From the NCBI GenBank assembly GCA_017539025.1, contig JAFYHT010000018.1, forward strand, positions 1-64,000: a stretch of DNA of 64,000 bases, given 5' to 3'. Positions within the stretch are counted from its first letter, which is position 1; each line of letters starts with the position of its first letter. Below, one piece after another: positions 7,394 through 15,513 of this stretch. Below the pieces are notes generated by a model. It worked only from the letters and a program-made list of their open reading frames with translations, was not told the DNA's origin and did no database searches. The translations under genes were made by a program, and so were the position numbers. This DNA is from Erysipelotrichaceae bacterium. GTDB taxonomy: Bacteria; Bacillota_I; Bacilli_A; Erysipelotrichales; Erysipelotrichaceae.

Positions 7394-8209
7394 ATGAAAA
7401 ACAGAAAATTAGGAGTGATTGAAGATACGCTCTTCGTGCCATTACTTGGCAGGATCTATGCCAGTGAACATTTCCCTGATATCCTGAACGATAAGAAGAC
7501 GTTGGATCTGAAAGAAGGAATCCCTGCCGATATCATAAATAACGATACACAGACACAATACACTTATCTGGCTTCCGCTTCCCGCAGTGCAAACATGGAT
7601 CGTTATATCCGTGATTTTATGAAGAGAAAAGAAAACGGGATCATCGTTTCACTGGGGTGTGGACTGGAGACGTCATATTACCGAAATGACAATGGTCATA
7701 CCTTATGGTATGGAGTGGATCTTCCTGATGTGATCGAGTACAGAAAGACTCTTCTTCCTGAAACAGATCGGGAAAAATATAATGCAGGAGATGCGTTTGA
7801 AAACGGATGGATCGATCTGATCAGAAGGAAACATCCCGATGATCCGCTTCTGATCACAGCCAGTGGACTTTTCTATTATTTTGAAGAAGAAAAGGTCTTA
7901 AATCTGATCCGTATGCTGAAAAGATATGGCGATATCGAGATCCTGTTTGATGCCGTGAATAAGAGCGGTATGAACATGATGAGGAAGAAACATATGAAGA
8001 CTGTGGGACATGAAGATGCGAAGATGTTTTTCTATGTGGACTACGCTGCGGATCTGGCAAAAAGATCCGGTGCAACGACAAAGGTACTTGCGGAAGAAGT
8101 TTTCTACAGACATATCAGCAAGAAAGGTCTGGATCTTTCAACGAAATTCAGCATGATCGTTTCTGATATGCTTTCAATGGTGAAAATGATTCATTTGAGT
8201 TTACAGTGA
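7394..8209 (+). CDS. LCM/Tcmp-type SAM-dependent methyltransferase
   Basis: A 271-residue class I methyltransferase of the leucine-carboxyl/tetracenomycin (LCM/Tcmp) type. IIVSLGCGLETSYYR near 92 is the SAM-binding loop, WYGVDLPDVI the acidic strand-2 loop, and LLITASGLFYYF a later core strand. The acceptor is unknown. It begins 20 bases after feoB with no terminator between, so it is probably co-transcribed with the iron genes, and is followed 8 bases later by an ATC-hydrolase-like gene. A link with iron or thiol chemistry is only inferred. Confidence 0.8.
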   Translation: MKNRKLGVIEDTLFVPLLGRIYASEHFPDILNDKKTLDLKEGIPADIINNDTQTQYTYLASASRSANMDRYIRDFMKRKENGIIVSLGCGLETSYYRNDNGHTLWYGVDLPDVIEYRKTLLPETDREKYNAGDAFENGWIDLIRRKHPDDPLLITASGLFYYFEEEKVLNLIRMLKRYGDIEILFDAVNKSGMNMMRKKHMKTVGHEDAKMFFYVDYAADLAKRSGATTKVLAEEVFYRHISKKGLDLSTKFSMIVSDMLSMVKMIHLSLQ

Positions 8210-8216
8210 GGAAAAA

Positions 8217-8888
8217 ATGAAATACGGAATGATGGGTGCGTTTATCAAGATCGCATTTTCAAAAACAGTGTTTGACTATATTGAAAAAGAGATCCCTGAA
8301 ATCGATATGGCATCTTATAAGAAAAGAGTGTCAGAAAAGTACAGGCAGATCGTAGAAAGAACGCCCGGTATCGGAAGCATGAAAGACAATATGTTTGTGA
8401 TGACCATGTATGCCGGAGCTTTTCTGATCGCCTTGTATAAAGAGGCAGATGGAAAACTGGATGAAGAAAAGCTGAAGGGTCTGATCAAGGCAGCGTCATA
8501 CTGTCCCTTGATGGTGAAGGCAAAGAAGGGAAAGAGTGCATTCACTCAAAGGGAGATCGCCAACCGCACGAGACAGTCGAAGTGGTCCAGAGATCATATT
8601 AAGGAATATCCGATGAACTGGTTCTATTATTTTGAAACTGTTCCCGGCAAGGAAGAATACTATATCACACATAAACAATGCGGTATCTGCAAGCTGACAA
8701 AGCAGGAAGATTGCGAACATATCACGAAGTATCTATGCATGATGGATTATTATACTTTTGAGATGCAGGGAGCTGTTCTTGATCGTACAAAGACTCTTGG
8801 CTATGGCGATGATGAATGTAACTTCCATCTCATGAGCAGAGAAAGAGCGGATGAGATCGGCTTTGTGAAAAGTCCGGATGCGAAATGA
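8217..8888 (+). CDS. L-2-amino-thiazoline-4-carboxylate hydrolase-like protein
   Basis: A 223-residue protein of the ATC-hydrolase family. The conserved half is C-terminal: CGICKLTKQEDC near 159, then a catalytic-looking block ending TLGYGDDECNFHL near 200. The founding enzyme opens a thiazoline ring on the way to cysteine; many homologues have unknown substrates, so only family membership is claimed. GAGGAAAAA ATG starts it 8 bases after the methyltransferase. It closes the iron operon. Confidence 0.75.
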   Translation: MKYGMMGAFIKIAFSKTVFDYIEKEIPEIDMASYKKRVSEKYRQIVERTPGIGSMKDNMFVMTMYAGAFLIALYKEADGKLDEEKLKGLIKAASYCPLMVKAKKGKSAFTQREIANRTRQSKWSRDHIKEYPMNWFYYFETVPGKEEYYITHKQCGICKLTKQEDCEHITKYLCMMDYYTFEMQGAVLDRTKTLGYGDDECNFHLMSRERADEIGFVKSPDAK

Positions 8889-8889
8889 T

Positions 8890-8932
8890 TTTACATTTTC
8901 TTTACAATTAGCTTATTCAAATCCGATATATT
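8890..8932 (+). promoter_or_regulatory. Pho box and promoter of the PhoP-type regulator
   Basis: TTTACA occurs at 8890-8895 and 8901-8906, an exact 11-bp period as in Gram-positive PhoP boxes (TTAACA repeats). A -10-like TATATT is at 8927-8932. Autoregulation by the encoded response regulator is inferred. The expected transcript start is only about 5 bases before the ATG. Confidence 0.65.
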
Positions 8933-8944
8933 AGAATTAAAGAA

Positions 8945-9628
8945 ATGATCTATGTCGTAGAAGATGATCTCTCCATCAGGGAACTGATCGTATATACATT
9001 GAAAATGTCGGGTTTTGAGGCGACAGGCTTTCTGGATTCAGAAGGCTTTTTTCAAAGCTTAAAGGAAGAAAGGCCTGAACTGGTGATATTGGATATCATG
9101 TTGAGTGGAAAGGATGGATTACAGATCCTGAAAGAACTCAAGGAAGACAGAAGATACAGCGATATCCCGGTCATCATGGCGACTGCCAGAACGACAGAAT
9201 ATGACAAGATCACCGGGTTGGACATGGGTGCAGATGACTATCTTGCAAAGCCGTTTGGGATGATGGAGATGGTTTCCAGGGTCAAGGCGGTATTGAGAAG
9301 AAGCGGAAAGAAAGAGATTTCCGACATCGTTACCTACAAGGATATCGAGATCGATAAACTCAGACATGCCGTCAGATACAAGGGAGAAATATTGTCTCTT
9401 ACATTGAAAGAGTATGAACTTTTATTATGCCTTTGTGAGAATCCGGGGATCGTCTTTTCCCGTGAACAGTTATTAGAAAAGATATGGGGAAGCGATTTTC
9501 TTGGTGAATCCAGGACGATCGATGTCCATATCGGAACACTTCGAAACAAGCTGAAGGAAGCAGGAAATGATATCGGTACCGTTCATGGTGTCGGTTATTG
9601 TATGAAAGAGAAGGACCATGGCGAATAA
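8945..9628 (+). CDS. phoP: PhoP/PhoB-type response regulator
   Basis: A 227-residue OmpR-family regulator. The receiver domain has acidic pocket E6-D7-D8, phosphoacceptor D50 (LVILDIML), and KP in YLAKPFG near 104. The C-terminal winged helix contains LTLKEYELLLCLCENPG and RTIDVHIGTLRNKL. ATG 8945 gives the exact family start; there is no good ribosome site, only TTAAAGAA. It overlaps the kinase gene by 11 bases. The Pho box before this gene and before the Na/Pi transporter supports a phosphate-starvation role. Confidence 0.9.
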   Translation: MIYVVEDDLSIRELIVYTLKMSGFEATGFLDSEGFFQSLKEERPELVILDIMLSGKDGLQILKELKEDRRYSDIPVIMATARTTEYDKITGLDMGADDYLAKPFGMMEMVSRVKAVLRRSGKKEISDIVTYKDIEIDKLRHAVRYKGEILSLTLKEYELLLCLCENPGIVFSREQLLEKIWGSDFLGESRTIDVHIGTLRNKLKEAGNDIGTVHGVGYCMKEKDHGE

Positions 9629-11273
9629 GATATTCCGTTCCATCCTGTTTGTTGCCATACTCGTTTTAGGCATGACGACAGTTTTCATCGTTGATGAGAT
9701 GTATCAGAGTTTTCTTATGTCTCAGATGGAACTGCTGGAAGCAGAGACCAAGATCATTGCCTATGGCATTGAAAAAGACGGTGTCGATTTCATCGATGAT
9801 CTGGACGCTTCCGATTATCGTGTCACACTGATCGAAAAAGACGGCAGCGTCATTTTTGACAACAGCGGAAATGTTTCTTCCATGGATAATCACCTGGACC
9901 GAGAAGAGGTCATTCAGGCGATCAATGAAGGCTATGGAAGCAGCAGCCGACAGTCTTCAACTTTAACTGAGAAATTGGTCTATACTGCCATCAGGTTAAG
10001 CAACGGCAATATCGTCAGATTGTCATCTACCTATCCGTCTATTTTCCATGTCGTCACCATCGTTGCTCAGCCTTTATTGTTGGTGGTTCTGGCGATCATC
10101 GTCCTTTCTTTTTTCATCGCTTATTCTCTGGCGAAGAGGATCGTAGAGCCTTTGAATCAGCTTGATGTCGATTCTCCTGATGATGATAACTGTTATAAGG
10201 AGATCAAGCCGATCATGAAGAAACTGTCAAATCAGCAGGAAATGATCGACAACGATAGAAAGGCACTGGAGAGAAGGAAGCAGGAATTTGAAACGATCAC
10301 TGCCAATATGAACGAGGGCCTGGTTTTATTGAATAACGAGAAGATGATCATCGATATCAATCAGTCCGCTTCAGTCATACTGAATATCGATAAAGACATG
10401 ATCGGAAAACATATTTCCGATGTTGAAGGATATGAACAGTTTTCTGATCTGCTGATGGATGCGCAAATGAAACATCATGGAAGCAAGAAGATCAGACTGG
10501 GTGATAAGAATTATGAATTCGAGGTTTCTCCTGTCAAGACGGATCAGGAAGTACAGGGTTTTGTCTTACTGTTTTTTGACGAGTCATATAAGGAAGCAAA
10601 CGAAAACATGCGAAGGGAATTTGCGGCCAATGTTTCTCATGAGATGAAGACACCTTTACAGAGTATCAGCGGTTATGCGGAACTGCTGAGGAACGGGATG
10701 GTCAAAGATGATCATCAAAGTGAAGTCTATGACCGCGTATACTATGAAGCCCAGAGGATGATACAGCTGGTGAACGATGTCATCAAGCTTTCTCATCTGG
10801 ATGAAGACAATCTGAATATTCCGAAAGAAAAGATTGATCTGTGTGAATTAAGCAGACAGATCGTTGAAACGATACGTCCTGAGATCAGAAACGGAGTCAC
10901 GATGGATTTCAAGGGAAGTGAAGCTTTTGTCTATGGCAACAGAGAACTGCTTGAGACCATCGTCAGCAATCTCTGTGAGAATGCGATCAGATATAACCGC
11001 GATAACGGAACAGTAGATGTTTCTGTGAAGACGAAAGATGATAAGGTCATCCTGGAGGTCAAGGACAGCGGTGTCGGTATTGATGAAAAGGATCATGAAA
11101 GGATCTTTGAACGATTCTATCGTGTGGATAAAGGACGTTCCAAGGAAGTCGGCGGAACAGGACTTGGTTTATCCATCGTCAAACATGCCTGCATATTGAA
11201 TAATGCGCAGATCGAAGTGGAATCCAAGATCGATGAAGGCAGTACTTTCCGGGTGATTTTTGACAGAGTCTGA
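9618..11273 (+). CDS. phoR: PhoR-type sensor histidine kinase
   Basis: A 551-residue membrane kinase. TM1 covers about 8-28 and TM2 about 144-170, flanking an extracytoplasmic sensor of roughly 115 residues. A PAS-like domain follows (about 228-320), then HisKA with phosphoacceptor His341 in ANVSHEMKTPL. The ATPase domain shows the N box (ETIVSNLCENAIRYN), the DSGVGI G1 box, and GGTGLGLSIV. AGAAGGACC ATG lies inside the end of the regulator gene. The partner and the downstream phosphate transporter indicate phosphate sensing. Confidence 0.9.
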   Translation: MANKIFRSILFVAILVLGMTTVFIVDEMYQSFLMSQMELLEAETKIIAYGIEKDGVDFIDDLDASDYRVTLIEKDGSVIFDNSGNVSSMDNHLDREEVIQAINEGYGSSSRQSSTLTEKLVYTAIRLSNGNIVRLSSTYPSIFHVVTIVAQPLLLVVLAIIVLSFFIAYSLAKRIVEPLNQLDVDSPDDDNCYKEIKPIMKKLSNQQEMIDNDRKALERRKQEFETITANMNEGLVLLNNEKMIIDINQSASVILNIDKDMIGKHISDVEGYEQFSDLLMDAQMKHHGSKKIRLGDKNYEFEVSPVKTDQEVQGFVLLFFDESYKEANENMRREFAANVSHEMKTPLQSISGYAELLRNGMVKDDHQSEVYDRVYYEAQRMIQLVNDVIKLSHLDEDNLNIPKEKIDLCELSRQIVETIRPEIRNGVTMDFKGSEAFVYGNRELLETIVSNLCENAIRYNRDNGTVDVSVKTKDDKVILEVKDSGVGIDEKDHERIFERFYRVDKGRSKEVGGTGLGLSIVKHACILNNAQIEVESKIDEGSTFRVIFDRV

Positions 11274-11274
11274 T

Positions 11275-11291
11275 TTTACATAAGATTTACA
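11275..11291 (+). promoter_or_regulatory. Pho box upstream of the Na/Pi cotransporter
   Basis: TTTACA at 11275-11280 and 11286-11291, again with an 11-bp period; a weaker TTCATA follows near 11298. The first copy overlaps the phoR stop codon. It matches the box in front of phoP and implies PhoP control of the transporter. Confidence 0.65.
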
Positions 11292-11352
11292 TATCGTTCA
11301 TATCAGCTTGAATAAGGTTTCTTAAAGTAGTATCGGGGGATACTGCTTTTTT

Positions 11353-13032
11353 ATGAATACAAGAGAAATTCTGACACATATCCTGGAACTGATCGCCGGC
11401 GTCGGCGTCTATCTGATCGCCTGTTCGATGATCAGTAAGAATCTTGAGGCAGTCAGTTCTGACAGACTGAAGAAACTGTTCTCTAAAGTTTCGGGAAACA
11501 AACTTGCGGGTGTTGCGATCGGTGCATTGGCAACGATCATCATCCAGAGTTCCGGTGCGACGACGGTCATGACGATCGGTTTTGTCAATGCCGGGATCAT
11601 ATCATTATCACAAGCGGCAACGCTGATCTTCGGAGGTGAGATCGGTACGACGATCACCGGTCAGATCGTTGCTTTGGGTCTTTTTGACAGCGATATCTTT
11701 GATGTCACTGTTCTGTTTTCTTCTCTGGCAGGTATCGGAGTCTTTCTTTCAATGTTTGCGAAGAAGGATAATACAAAATATCTCGGTGATATCATATCGG
11801 GTTTTGGTATCCTGTTCATCGGTTTAGGCATGATGTCTGATTCGATGGATTCTTTTGCGCAGATGAATGAACTGAAGGTATTCCTGTCACAGGTCGATAA
11901 TATCGTCGTTCTGATCATTGCGGGTGCTCTGATCACGGCAGCGATCCATTCTTCGGCCGCGATGACTTCCATTGCCATCACGATGGTAGCGGCAGGTCTG
12001 ATCTCGTTGGAACAGGGTATCTACATCACTTTAGGTGCCAATATCGGTACATGTTTCACCGGTGCGATCGCTGCGATGTCTTCTTCGACCAATGCGAAGC
12101 GTACTTCTCTGATGCAGCTGATCTTCAATACGGGCGGAGTGCTTCTTCTGCTGGTAGCTGATCTGATCATCAAGTTTATTACGGGAAATTCATATTCTTT
12201 CGGCATCATGTTTGAAAGGATGTTTGCGGATACGCCGCAGGTCCAGCTGGCGATGTTCCATACTTTCTTCAATATCGCCTCCGTTCTGATCGTCTTGCCT
12301 TTAAGTGATCTTCTGGTAAAAGCGAGTGAGAAGCTGATCCCTGATGACGGTTCTCATTTTGATGGCGAGAGATTCTATTTTGTGGATGAACACATGTTGT
12401 CTACTCCGGCTGTTGCAGTGCAGCAGGTGAAAAGGGAGATCGTCAATATGGCGATGATCGCCATCAACAACTTCAATATTGCGATCAACATCATCAAGAC
12501 ACAGAATTATGAAAAGCTGGAGGAATTCAGAAACAACGAGAAGGAACTGAACTTCTTAAATCACAACCTGGTCGATATCATCGTGAAGCTGACGAGGATG
12601 GAAAATATCAGTCGGAAGGATTATCTCTATCTTTCCAGCACATACAAGACGATCTCTGATTTTGAAAGGATCGGTGATTACAGTGAAAACATCATCGAAT
12701 ATGCACAGAATCTGAAGGAATACAACGAAACATTCTCGGAAGATGCGATGGCTGAGATCGATGAGCTTAGCAAGCTGATCAATGATCTCTATCTGGTCTC
12801 CATCGTCGTCTATGAGAGTGGAAACAGGAAGGGATTTGCCAAGGCGAAGAAGATCGAAGATAAGATCGATGATCTGACGGAAAAAATGGAGGAAAACCAC
12901 ATCATTCGACTCAACAAGGGTACCTGCAGTGCCAATGTCGGTGCACAATATCTGAAACTTTCCAGTGATGTGGAAAGGATTGGAGACCACCTGATCAACA
13001 TCAATGACCAGGATTATGAAATATCACATTAG
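11353..13032 (+). CDS. Na/Pi cotransporter with PhoU-like tail
   Basis: A 559-residue sodium:phosphate symporter of the NptA/YjbB type. Two inverted repeats carry the hallmark QSSGATTVMTIGFVNAG (about 56-72) and SSAAMTSIAITMVAAG (about 200-215); both contain the small-residue substrate loops. After about residue 345 a cytoplasmic PhoU-like helical domain follows (SDFERIGDYSENI and SSDVERIGDHLIN are the metal-binding E-x-x-x-D-like signatures). It sits behind a Pho box. Length and domain order are typical for Bacillota. Confidence 0.92.
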   Translation: MNTREILTHILELIAGVGVYLIACSMISKNLEAVSSDRLKKLFSKVSGNKLAGVAIGALATIIIQSSGATTVMTIGFVNAGIISLSQAATLIFGGEIGTTITGQIVALGLFDSDIFDVTVLFSSLAGIGVFLSMFAKKDNTKYLGDIISGFGILFIGLGMMSDSMDSFAQMNELKVFLSQVDNIVVLIIAGALITAAIHSSAAMTSIAITMVAAGLISLEQGIYITLGANIGTCFTGAIAAMSSSTNAKRTSLMQLIFNTGGVLLLLVADLIIKFITGNSYSFGIMFERMFADTPQVQLAMFHTFFNIASVLIVLPLSDLLVKASEKLIPDDGSHFDGERFYFVDEHMLSTPAVAVQQVKREIVNMAMIAINNFNIAINIIKTQNYEKLEEFRNNEKELNFLNHNLVDIIVKLTRMENISRKDYLYLSSTYKTISDFERIGDYSENIIEYAQNLKEYNETFSEDAMAEIDELSKLINDLYLVSIVVYESGNRKGFAKAKKIEDKIDDLTEKMEENHIIRLNKGTCSANVGAQYLKLSSDVERIGDHLININDQDYEISH

Positions 13033-13042
13033 GAGGGATAGT

Positions 13043-13282
13043 ATGTCAACACTGTTATGGAAGTACATCAGCAGACTGGATATTGCCAGAAAACACAAAC
13101 ACCGCATTTTCTTACTGATCAATGCCGGCCTTTACGGATTGCTTGGATATATCGCATGGCTCATGATCGGGGAAAATATTTTTGTCAACAAGGAAGAATG
13201 GATGCTGACATTCGTCGGCTATCCTGCTGTATTGGGAGGCTTCCTTCTGGGGATATTCCTCTTATTCAAAATGGATCAGTGA
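13043..13282 (+). CDS. Small two-helix membrane protein
   Basis: A 79-residue protein with two hydrophobic segments (about 24-42 and 58-75) and a basic start (RLDIARKHKHR). AGGAGG at 13031-13036 fixes ATG 13043; a longer frame begins earlier but would overlap the transporter gene and lacks a ribosome site. I do not recognise a family. It follows the Na/Pi cotransporter by 10 bases and is probably in the Pho unit. Confidence 0.7.
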   Translation: MSTLLWKYISRLDIARKHKHRIFLLINAGLYGLLGYIAWLMIGENIFVNKEEWMLTFVGYPAVLGGFLLGIFLLFKMDQ

Positions 13283-13314
13283 ATACGTCGGAAGGTTTAT
13301 GTATTGTGATTTTA

Positions 13315-13343
13315 TTGACAAAGAATTTCACATGCGATAAATT
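13315..13343 (+). promoter_or_regulatory. Promoter of the antiterminator operon
   Basis: Consensus TTGACA (13315-13320), spacer 17, TAAATT (13338-13343). Transcription would start near 13350, just before the antiterminator RNA element. Confidence 0.7.
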
Positions 13344-13360
13344 TAAATTATAGAAGTTAA

Positions 13361-13393
13361 GGTTTGTAACTCATGACTCTTTGGGGCTTATCC
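13361..13393 (+). promoter_or_regulatory. RAT-like ribonucleic antiterminator
   Basis: GGTTTGTAAC... to ...GGGGCTTATCC resembles LicT/SacY RAT elements (GGATTGTTACTG...CAGGCAAAACC) in the closing GG/CC pair and the internal loops. It lies 11 bases after the predicted start and immediately before a hairpin, where a BglG-family protein would bind nascent RNA. Confidence 0.55.
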
Positions 13394-13395
13394 TT

Positions 13396-13416
13396 AAAAA
13401 ACAGTTTCGTTTTTTG
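13396..13416 (+). terminator. Leader terminator controlled by antitermination
   Basis: AAAAAAC (13396-13402) pairs with GTTTTTT (13409-13415). It directly follows the RAT and precedes the antiterminator gene, so the encoded protein probably controls its own operon here. The stem is AT-rich and weak on its own. Confidence 0.5.
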
Positions 13417-13449
13417 TGATTGGCTGCGAAGAGTTTTTTTAAGCAAAAT

Positions 13450-14268
13450 ATGAAAGTCATCAAAAACATCAACAATAATATCGCGCACTGTGTTGATTCC
13501 AAGGGAAGGGAAGTCATTGCTTTTGGCAAGGGCATCGGTTTTTATAAAACGGATGATGAGATCCCTCTAAGCAGGATCAATCGTACTTTTTATAATATCA
13601 AGGATACGGATTATGGTATTTTAAGAGCTCTTCCGACGGTGATCATCAATACGGCGATCTATATCATCGATCACGTTTCGGACAAGCTGTCTATCGATTT
13701 CCCATCTTCTTCAGCGATCTCACTGGCAGACCATCTGCAGTTTGCGATCGAAAGGAAGGATAAGAACATCTATCTGGAACAGCCTTTGCTTCAGGATCTT
13801 TATCAGCTTTATCCGGAAGAGATGGAAGTCGCATTGGAGTCACTTGACATCATAGAAAAGATGACAGGAGAAAAGCTTCCAAGGATGGAAGCGGGAACAT
13901 TAGCGATGCATTTTATTGCCGATCGCATCAATACAAAAGAAAAGAAACAACTGAATACTGCTGAGATCACAGAGAAATGTACAAAGGTGATCGAGAATGA
14001 ATTCAAGATCGATATCGATCGCGACAGCTTCAATTACAGCCGCTTTGCGACACACCTGGATTATCTTGTCAGAAGGCTGATGGAAGGCGAACAGATCGAA
14101 AGCAAGAACAGTGAGATCTTTGAGGAGATCAAGAACAGTTATCCGGATTCTTATCAGTGTGCGATCAAGGTCTGCGGTTTTCTGGCAGAACAGCTTGATG
14201 CCTCTATCAGCAATGAAGAGGTCCTTTATCTTGTCGTTCATATCAACAGACTGATATCCAGGATCTGA
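13450..14268 (+). CDS. licT: LicT/BglG-family transcription antiterminator
   Basis: A 272-residue antiterminator. Residues 1-55 are the CAT RNA-binding domain (MKVIKNINNNIAHCVDSKGREVIAFGKG is split over the canonical strands). Two PRD domains follow (about 65-170 and 171-272) with the phosphorylated His positions in DHLQFAIER, MHFIADRI, THLDYLVRRL and LVVHINRL. PTS phosphorylation of the PRDs tunes activity by sugar supply. ATG 13450 is the canonical family start although the ribosome site is poor; an upstream TTG (13420) is possible. It heads the DUF871-PTS-GH1 operon and faces its own RAT. Confidence 0.93.
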   Translation: MKVIKNINNNIAHCVDSKGREVIAFGKGIGFYKTDDEIPLSRINRTFYNIKDTDYGILRALPTVIINTAIYIIDHVSDKLSIDFPSSSAISLADHLQFAIERKDKNIYLEQPLLQDLYQLYPEEMEVALESLDIIEKMTGEKLPRMEAGTLAMHFIADRINTKEKKQLNTAEITEKCTKVIENEFKIDIDRDSFNYSRFATHLDYLVRRLMEGEQIESKNSEIFEEIKNSYPDSYQCAIKVCGFLAEQLDASISNEEVLYLVVHINRLISRI

Positions 14269-14280
14269 AGGAGAAAGAGA

Positions 14281-15447
14281 ATGATTCAATTAGGTGTTTC
14301 ATTATATCCCGAACAGGAAACGATACACGAGATCGAAGACTATCTGAAGCTCGCGAAGCAATACGGTTTTACAAAGGTGTTTACTTCTTTGTTTTCAGTC
14401 GAAGGTTCCAATGAGGATATCATCAGGTATTTCAAGGGTCTGACTGAAGTTGCGCATAAGTATGACATGGAAGTCTATGGCGACTGCAATGCCAGGTTCT
14501 TCATGCAGGTAGGGGCAAGTCCGGATGATCTTTCCGTGTTTAAGGAAATCGGTATCGATGTGCTCAGACTTGATCTGATGTTCAATGATGAAAGGGATGT
14601 AAAGATCGTCAACAATAAGGAAGGTCTTGGCGTACAGCTCAATGCGAGTCTTGTTCCAGCGGTGAAACACATTATTGAACTGGGCGGAGACAAGAAAAGG
14701 ATCATCGGTTCCTATAATTTCTATCCTTTGAGGAATACCGGTGCCGGATCTGAAGATGTCTATGAAACGAATCAGTTCTTTAAAAATGAAGGAATGAAGA
14801 CACAGATCTTCATCACTTCCACAGAAAAAGGAACACATGGCCCATGGCCTGTTTCCGATGGGCTTCCGACGATCGAGATGCACAGGGATATGCCGATCGG
14901 ATTGCAGGTGAGACACATGGTTGCCTTAGGTGCGGATGAGCTGATCATCGGCAATGCGTTTGCGTCAGAAAAAGAACTCAAAGAAGTCGCGGATACGATG
15001 AAACAGATCTATGTCTATGGGGAAGACAAACCGTTCTACTTCCCGGGTATCAGGGATCAGATCCCGATCGGTGATATCGAGCGTGTTCCGTTGACGATTG
15101 AAACGGTTGACGATCTTTCCGATCCGGAAAAAGATCTTCTCTTTGTCTTCAACAAGCACAACGTTTCCGAATACACCCATACGATCATCCGTTCCAGATG
15201 GGGAAGATTCGATTTCCGTTTCACCCCGATCGTTCCAAGATCTTGTGACAAAGAATATTTTGAGCTCGGTGATGTCGTCATACTCAATGACAATGTTGAA
15301 CATTACAAGGGTGAAGTTCATATCGTAGTGAAACCGATACGTAATGACAGAACTTTGAACTATGTCGGAAGGATCAAAGCCGAGGAGATGTTTTTGCTGG
15401 ACTATCTGAAATATCAGGTGAATTTCGGTTTCATTGAAGCTCATTAA
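14281..15447 (+). CDS. MupG/DUF871-family TIM-barrel glycosidase
   Basis: A 388-residue DUF871 protein: an N-terminal TIM barrel (LGVSLYPEQET start, GDCNARFF, LDLMFNDERD, NFYPLRNTG) and a C-terminal cyclophilin-like domain from about 285. The family member MupG of Staphylococcus aureus cleaves MurNAc-6-phosphate-GlcNAc taken up by the PTS. AAGGAGAAAGAG ATG begins 12 bases after the antiterminator. Lying between a LicT-type regulator and a PTS EIIBC, it most likely acts on the phosphorylated imported disaccharide; whether that is a muropeptide sugar or a beta-glucoside is open. Confidence 0.85.
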   Translation: MIQLGVSLYPEQETIHEIEDYLKLAKQYGFTKVFTSLFSVEGSNEDIIRYFKGLTEVAHKYDMEVYGDCNARFFMQVGASPDDLSVFKEIGIDVLRLDLMFNDERDVKIVNNKEGLGVQLNASLVPAVKHIIELGGDKKRIIGSYNFYPLRNTGAGSEDVYETNQFFKNEGMKTQIFITSTEKGTHGPWPVSDGLPTIEMHRDMPIGLQVRHMVALGADELIIGNAFASEKELKEVADTMKQIYVYGEDKPFYFPGIRDQIPIGDIERVPLTIETVDDLSDPEKDLLFVFNKHNVSEYTHTIIRSRWGRFDFRFTPIVPRSCDKEYFELGDVVILNDNVEHYKGEVHIVVKPIRNDRTLNYVGRIKAEEMFLLDYLKYQVNFGFIEAH

Positions 15448-15513
15448 GGTTTTAATGCCCTTAGGGGTATCAAAATACATAATCATAATTCATATTACAG
15501 AAAGGGGAAAATT

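Noticed and set aside
250..15472. CCCTTAGGGG at 252-261 and 15462-15471, and a similar sequence near 2140, resembling the CsoR palindrome at 44195
   Set aside because: Contexts differ (MerR promoter, PTS leader, empty stretch), the G/C tracts are shorter, and such small GC palindromes are expected by chance. I do not claim a copper link.
14395..15486. Two minus-strand frames of 173 codons each
   Set aside because: Antisense to the DUF871 gene, with no ribosome sites and no protein-like composition.
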